Shown: positions 60,068-64,000 of the stretch, in pieces
Layout of the letters: each line of letters begins with the position of its first letter
Position numbering within the stretch: position 1 is the stretch's first letter
Source of the DNA: Brachypterus glaber
Lineage: Eukaryota; Arthropoda; Insecta; Coleoptera; Kateretidae
Assembly (NCBI GenBank): GCA_958510825.1
Contig: OY294049.1
Location: 36,484,774 to 36,548,773 of the forward strand
DNA: 64,000 nt
Direction: 5' to 3'
Program-made: the position numbers and the translations under genes
Notes under the pieces: generated by a model
Seen by the model: the letters and a program-made list of their open reading frames with translations, nothing else
Databases searched by the model: none
What the model was told of the DNA's origin: nothing

Positions 60068-61164
60068 AAAAATGTTATTATCATCAAGAATGTATTTTAA
60101 GCTGTAAAGATTAATTCTACCTCTAAACTAGCTTTAATAGCTAAAATTAATTAGTTCGCTAATATTTTTGAACAGTGTGACAGATTGAATCTGTAATTAA
60201 AAAAACGAAAATTTGTGCCCCAGAAGTGAACTTCATGGTCCATGAGTCATGGTTGCACTTTAGAGTTAAGTCTAGTGAAAACAGTATACGCACGCAGCTG
60301 CTTTATTATATTTTTAGAGGAACACCGTATGAGCGAACTGGTCTTTTATCATTAGATTATCGACACCGGGTGCTCTATTTTTCAACCTTGAAATTGGTAT
60401 ACCTACAGAACATTTTTTTTACGACTGCTTTAGAATGTAACCAAATACACACACTTTTCAAACACAGAATGAATCCATTCTAGCTCTAGTTACGGTATGA
60501 ATATTCCGTATCAAGTGTTAGAATGAGCACGTGTAGTGCCATCTCTTGTTTATAAAAGTAAAGAAAACTCTAGCAAAATTAGCAAAAATATATATATTTA
60601 CCATGAAATATTGAATAATTTAATGCAATTTAAAGTTTGGCGTTAAAATTACCTTAAGTTTATTAGTTTTTCTTAATATTTGACCAGTTTTTTATCAATT
60701 TAGTTTAAATAATTAAAACTGCTCCATCTATTGTTAAATATTTAAACCTGATATCTGTCACAACAATCTGATATAACCTTCAATTTTTGCATTATAATTT
60801 GTAAATATGTGCTAAAATTAAATAAAAATATTTTTTAATTACTGATTTGATAAAATTATTAAAAAACATCAATTGCTTTATTTAAAAGTATGTATTTTGT
60901 TGCATTTACAATGTCGAGTGACAAAAAACATTGTTAACCTTGTCCGCAGTTTAAAGCCATACAGTGTTTCATACTTGCAGTCGAAGAAAAATTATAGTCT
61001 ACAACACGTATGGAACAGTTATTCCGCGCTTGCGGGACCGTCATACTCGCCTACCGGCTCGTATGACAAACTTTCCGCTCGCGCGGAATATTGTCTTTTC
61101 CATACTAGTTATAGAATATACTATACAATTACATAATTTTCTTTAAAAAATAAATTCCTGATAG
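60068..61164. other. Intergenic, no gene supported
   Basis: AT-rich. An 85-codon frame at 60226-60483 (including YYIFRGTPYERTGLLSLDYR) looks somewhat protein-like but shows no family I recognise and no splice context. A GC-richer patch with GCTCGCGCGG near 61075 is a small hairpin partner of CCGCGCTTGC near 61024. Confidence 0.4.
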
Positions 61165-61402
61165 GGGAACGTTCAAGTGTTACGTAACGCAAATTGTACC
61201 AAAATTCATACACTTCATATCCTGTTTCTCGCGTTATTAAAGGCTGTAGAGATTTCATATTTCGGCTAACCTAAATAGGGGGTGTGTTAGGGGGGGTAGC
61301 CAAAATATAAAATCTCTACAGCCTTTAATAACGCGGGAACCGGGGTATGAAGTGCATGAATTTGGGTACAATTTTCGTTACGTAATACTTGAAAATTCCC
61401 TA
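61165..61402. mobile_element. Family 5 MITE, full-length copy (~238 bp)
   Basis: The ends GGGAACGTTCAAGTGTTACG and (reverse strand) GGGAATTTTCAAGTATTACG and the arms AAATTCATACACTTCATA / ATGAAGTGCATGAATTT pair around a G-rich centre. Collinear with 59140-59375. Confidence 0.8.
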
Positions 61403-61439
61403 GGGGATACGGAACGAGTATTTTACTGAAGAAATCTAT

Positions 61440-61790
61440 ATTTATTAAAAAAATCCAAAAAAATATACATAAAAAGTTTGGGGAAAAAATGTGTTAAGCC
61501 TCACATATTTTGTCCATCTAGGCACGCCTCTGGATAAATTCAAAAAAATAAATTAACATAAAGTTATTGTCCTTATTAATACTAATATACATGCAAAAGC
61601 TCGTCGCTCTAGCTTAAAGGGTACAAGAGTTATTAATTAAAAACCTTATTTTTATTACAATTTTAAAGAGCCGTAGCTCCCTTAGGACTCATTTATGGAC
61701 CAACCTTTATAGGAACTTTTTTTCATATTTTTTAACGTAGAATCACCTATCAAATTTCTCGAACTTCTGAATAACCCTGTATAGTATAGT
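61440..61790 (-). mobile_element. TIR element family 4, partial inverted copy
   Basis: Read on the minus strand it contains TTAATAACTCTTGTACCC and AGAGCGACGAGCTTTTGCAT, as in 20553-20765, and ends near ATACAGGGTTATTCAGAAGT. It is diverged and lacks a matching second end. Confidence 0.55.
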
Positions 61791-62245
61791 TTCCCAACTA
61801 TAATTTTGCTAGAGTTGCTCTATTTAAATTAAATGTTGATTGTTTTGATGAATTATTCTGACCATTCACAAAATTACAATAACAGAGTATAAATGGGTTA
61901 TCAATATTTGATTTAATGAGTTATTAAATTCAGTTTAATGACTCATGCGATTAACTCGGATTTACAAAGCTTCTCTGTTTGGTTAACTGTATTACTCTCC
62001 ACAACTCCCACCTAAAGGTGTGACGTATTTTATGGAAGACCCCTATTCTAAATAATTTTTTTATACGCACGAGCGTTTTTTTTTTGTTTTTAGTTAGCTT
62101 TTTGCACAAAAAAATCACGGTACGATCCTGGTAAAATTGTTAAAAGCGCTGTTTATTTTGGCATAGTAAATATTTGGCTTAGGTACTTTGTGTCGCCGCG
62201 GTAAAAGTTTTTCGAAATGTTCTGCGCGCTAAAATTGTTGCGGTA
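61791..62245. other. Intergenic, no gene seen
   Basis: AT-rich spacer without recognised features. Confidence 0.35.
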
Positions 62246-62488
62246 ACAACGAACTAATAACTCTTCTCTCTAGAATAGGCATTTCATTCGTAAAAACTGA
62301 CAAAAACGTTGGCAACATAAACATTCGTCTGTCTTACTCGCAAATCTTTGTTCTAACAGAGACAACAATACCAGTTACTGTTCAGACCTGAATATACCTA
62401 CTATTTGTTTACAAACAAACCGAGATGTTGGCGATACTTTATTTTAACGGTATGCGTATTCTAAAAAGAAGAGTTATTAGTTCGTTGT
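62246..62488 (-). mobile_element. MITE family 6, copy 2 (~243 bp, inverted)
   Basis: The ends CAACGAACTAATAACTCTTC and (reverse strand) CAACGAACTAATAACTCTTC are identical TIRs. The interior is collinear with 30064-30267 on the opposite strand plus about 40 bp extra in the middle (around CAGTTACTGTTCAGACC). Confidence 0.8.
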
Positions 62489-63471
62489 GCGGTAAAAATT
62501 GGGCGGTTTTTGTCGCGCGGTAATCATCTACCACCAAGTTTCACGACAAGGAAAACCTTATAGTAAGATTTAAGATATCTAAAAAACCTATTCGACCATT
62601 TCAACCCTAATAAAAACGCCAGTCGATTTATTAAGCTTGTCGCGTCCAACAATTTGTTAAAGAGAGCTTTTTTTTGTTGTAATCGCACCATATAAAAGGA
62701 TCCCTTAATATCGCGGCTTTGCTGTCTCGTCTCGTTGACTATTCTTTGGTGAAAACCGTCGGTGAGGGTACGGAATAACGGTTTCGCGTCGAACAATGGT
62801 TTTTTTGCCCATGAGAAACCCAGACGAGGGAAAAACTACACCGTGAAACAAATGCTGCACTGTGGGCCCGCGTGAGAATCCTTCATGGTAAATAGGGCAA
62901 AGAGACAGCCTTTATCAAATAACTTTCCCCTATCATGATAGATAGTGTTTAGCAGGGGTGGTCCCATGGGGGGTAGGGGGGCCGCCACCCCCCCAACAAC
63001 AATGGAGTGGTAGATTTCGGAAATTGGTAGAATACTTGGGAAAATTGAGGGGTACAGTTGGGAAAATGGTCAGTAAATTCCGCCAGGGGTAAAGCTTCTT
63101 TCTCTAGTTGGAAAAATTGGAGTACAGTTGGGAAAATTGGAGTATTGGGTATTGGGAGTATTGGGTATTTTTTCAGAGGCGATGACATTTTTTAAAGGGG
63201 CTAAGGGTAAGGGTTTTCTCTCTAGTTGGGAAAATTGAATACAGTTGGGATTGGGGTGACGACCGACCTTATTTTTTAGTCATTAAAATTTTCAGGGCTA
63301 AAGCCTTTTTGTCTAGTTGGGAATTTTTTTAGAGGTGAGAACATTTTTTTTAGTCGTCAAATTTTTTTGTCAGGGGTAACGCTTCTTTGAGTTTGGGAGT
63401 TGGTAAATTTCTCAATTTTAAGTTGACATATTTTTGACGCCCCTCACCCCAAAAAAATCGCTTCGGAACAG
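62489..63471. other. Intergenic or intron; GTTGGGAAAATTGG repeats
   Basis: About 62945-63330 holds interspersed AGTTGGGAAAATTGGAG units and G/C runs. The 90-codon minus-strand frame at 62796-62524 has no recognised domain. If the exon at 63472 is real, part of this stretch is its intron. Confidence 0.4.
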
Positions 63472-63614
63472 CTCTGAGTGTTAGTTTCGAAACAGTGTTA
63501 CATACTCAGACAGAAGTGTATTCAGATCCTGGACTACAAAGTTCTCGGGCTGGACTGATTTTGTTAACAACCGGAGCTGTTAATATTGGTCAAGTAACAA
63601 AACAAATCTTGTAA
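63472..63614 (+). CDS. Possible terminal exon of an unidentified gene
   Basis: After a usable acceptor (GCTTCGGAACAG) the frame reads SVSFETVLHTQTEVYSDPGL then QSSRAGLILLTTGAVNIGQV and ends TKQIL at TAA (63612-63614). An AATAAA poly(A) signal follows at 63652-63657. Composition looks protein-coding, unlike the repeats to the left. I do not recognise the family, and no upstream exon was identified, so this could still be chance. Confidence 0.4.
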
Positions 63615-63651
63615 AATGTATGTCAAAACCTTTTTAGATTTTTTTTGTTTT

Positions 63652-63657
63652 AATAAA
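63652..63657 (+). terminator. Poly(A) signal AATAAA
   Basis: Lies 38 bp after the stop of the putative terminal exon and is followed by a T-rich stretch, a normal spacing for 3' end formation. Confidence 0.4.
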
Positions 63658-63807
63658 GTGTTTTTTTTTTTGAAAAAATTCTCTCTGTCCGTCTGATACA
63701 TTTTTGATAACAAATACTCGAGGAGGTTACTAAAAAATTCGTAGCATGAAAAAAAATCTTGTAATTTTCTTTTATTATTATTTTTTTTAAAACGTAATAT
63801 AGTCTAA

Positions 63808-64000
63808 ATGGTAAGGTATTATAAACCTTTATTTCCCGGTCTATGGGAAAATGTTCACCATGAAAAGATCGGTGGGGTATTGATGCAATATCTGTGCGCT
63901 CATTACGTCAAAACTGGATGGTGGAAAAAAATACCCGACCATCTGCTAACTACAGAACGTCGCGACGAGAAAAAGAACCCTTCGTTTGGAGGCGACATTT
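63808..64000 (+). CDS. Possible 5' end of an unidentified gene, cut by the window edge
   Basis: From an ATG at 63808 (a TAA lies just before it in frame) 64 codons stay open to the end: MVRYYKPLFPGLWENVHHEK, then IGGVLMQYLCAHYVKTGWWK and KIPDHLLTTERRDEKKNPSF. The composition is balanced, Trp-rich and unlike the surrounding repeats. I do not recognise the family. A downstream acceptor (TGGTAAG before GTATTATAAA) could make it an internal exon instead. Confidence 0.45.
   Translation, partial: MVRYYKPLFPGLWENVHHEKIGGVLMQYLCAHYVKTGWWKKIPDHLLTTERRDEKKNPSFGGDI

Noticed and set aside
60226..60483. 85-codon plus-strand frame with a protein-like stretch
   Set aside because: Not recognised and without splice sites or homologous context; noted in the regional entry only.

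Overview
The window reads as animal nuclear DNA, almost certainly insect. The evidence is a spliced ATG2 gene, a Pipsqueak-domain gene of the insect distal antenna (dan/danr) type, arthropod-style LINE and Gypsy retroelements, tRNA-derived SINEs, and an AT-rich background packed with short inverted-repeat elements. A beetle or another holometabolous insect is plausible, but nothing in the sequence fixes the order.

Layout. (1) 256-11814, + strand: the C-terminal half (about 953 residues) of autophagy protein ATG2 in 12 exons; the 5' half lies left of the window. All splice phases join in frame. Its introns hold several mobile sequences: a ~1.06 kb inverted-repeat element (2268-3324), a 21-bp tandem satellite (about 6026-6545), a 700-bp repeat (6852-7574), a 5'-truncated LINE that keeps a full reverse transcriptase (8272-9940) and a small foldback (10321-10482). 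(2) 11815-22240: intergenic DNA with a 780-bp foldback, a palindromic hairpin, an orphan Tigger/pogo-like terminus, an AGCT-rich satellite, a 776-bp element with inverted sub-terminal arrays and a 9-bp target duplication, and a SINE. (3) 22787-24124, + strand: an intronless 445-residue dan-like transcription factor with a long GC-rich 5' leader. (4) 24461-37222: gene-free repeat mosaic, including two foldbacks that carry hammerhead-ribozyme-like cores and a 409-bp element seen in two copies. (5) 37223-42865: a complete Ty3/Gypsy retrotransposon on the minus strand with 420-bp LTRs that look identical, GTAT target duplications, open gag and pol frames and an in-phase A_AAA_AAC slippery site. 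(6) 42866-63471: more repeat mosaic. (7) 63472-63614 looks like the last exon of an unidentified gene with a poly(A) signal, and 63808-64000 looks like the 5' end of another unidentified coding region; both are tentative.

How it fits together: ATG2 (autophagosomal lipid transfer) and dan (appendage and eye patterning) have no known functional link. Between and inside them the DNA is dominated by non-autonomous elements. Several of these can be dated relative to one another because filled and empty sites both occur in the window. All boundaries were read by eye; no alignment, folding or database search was run.
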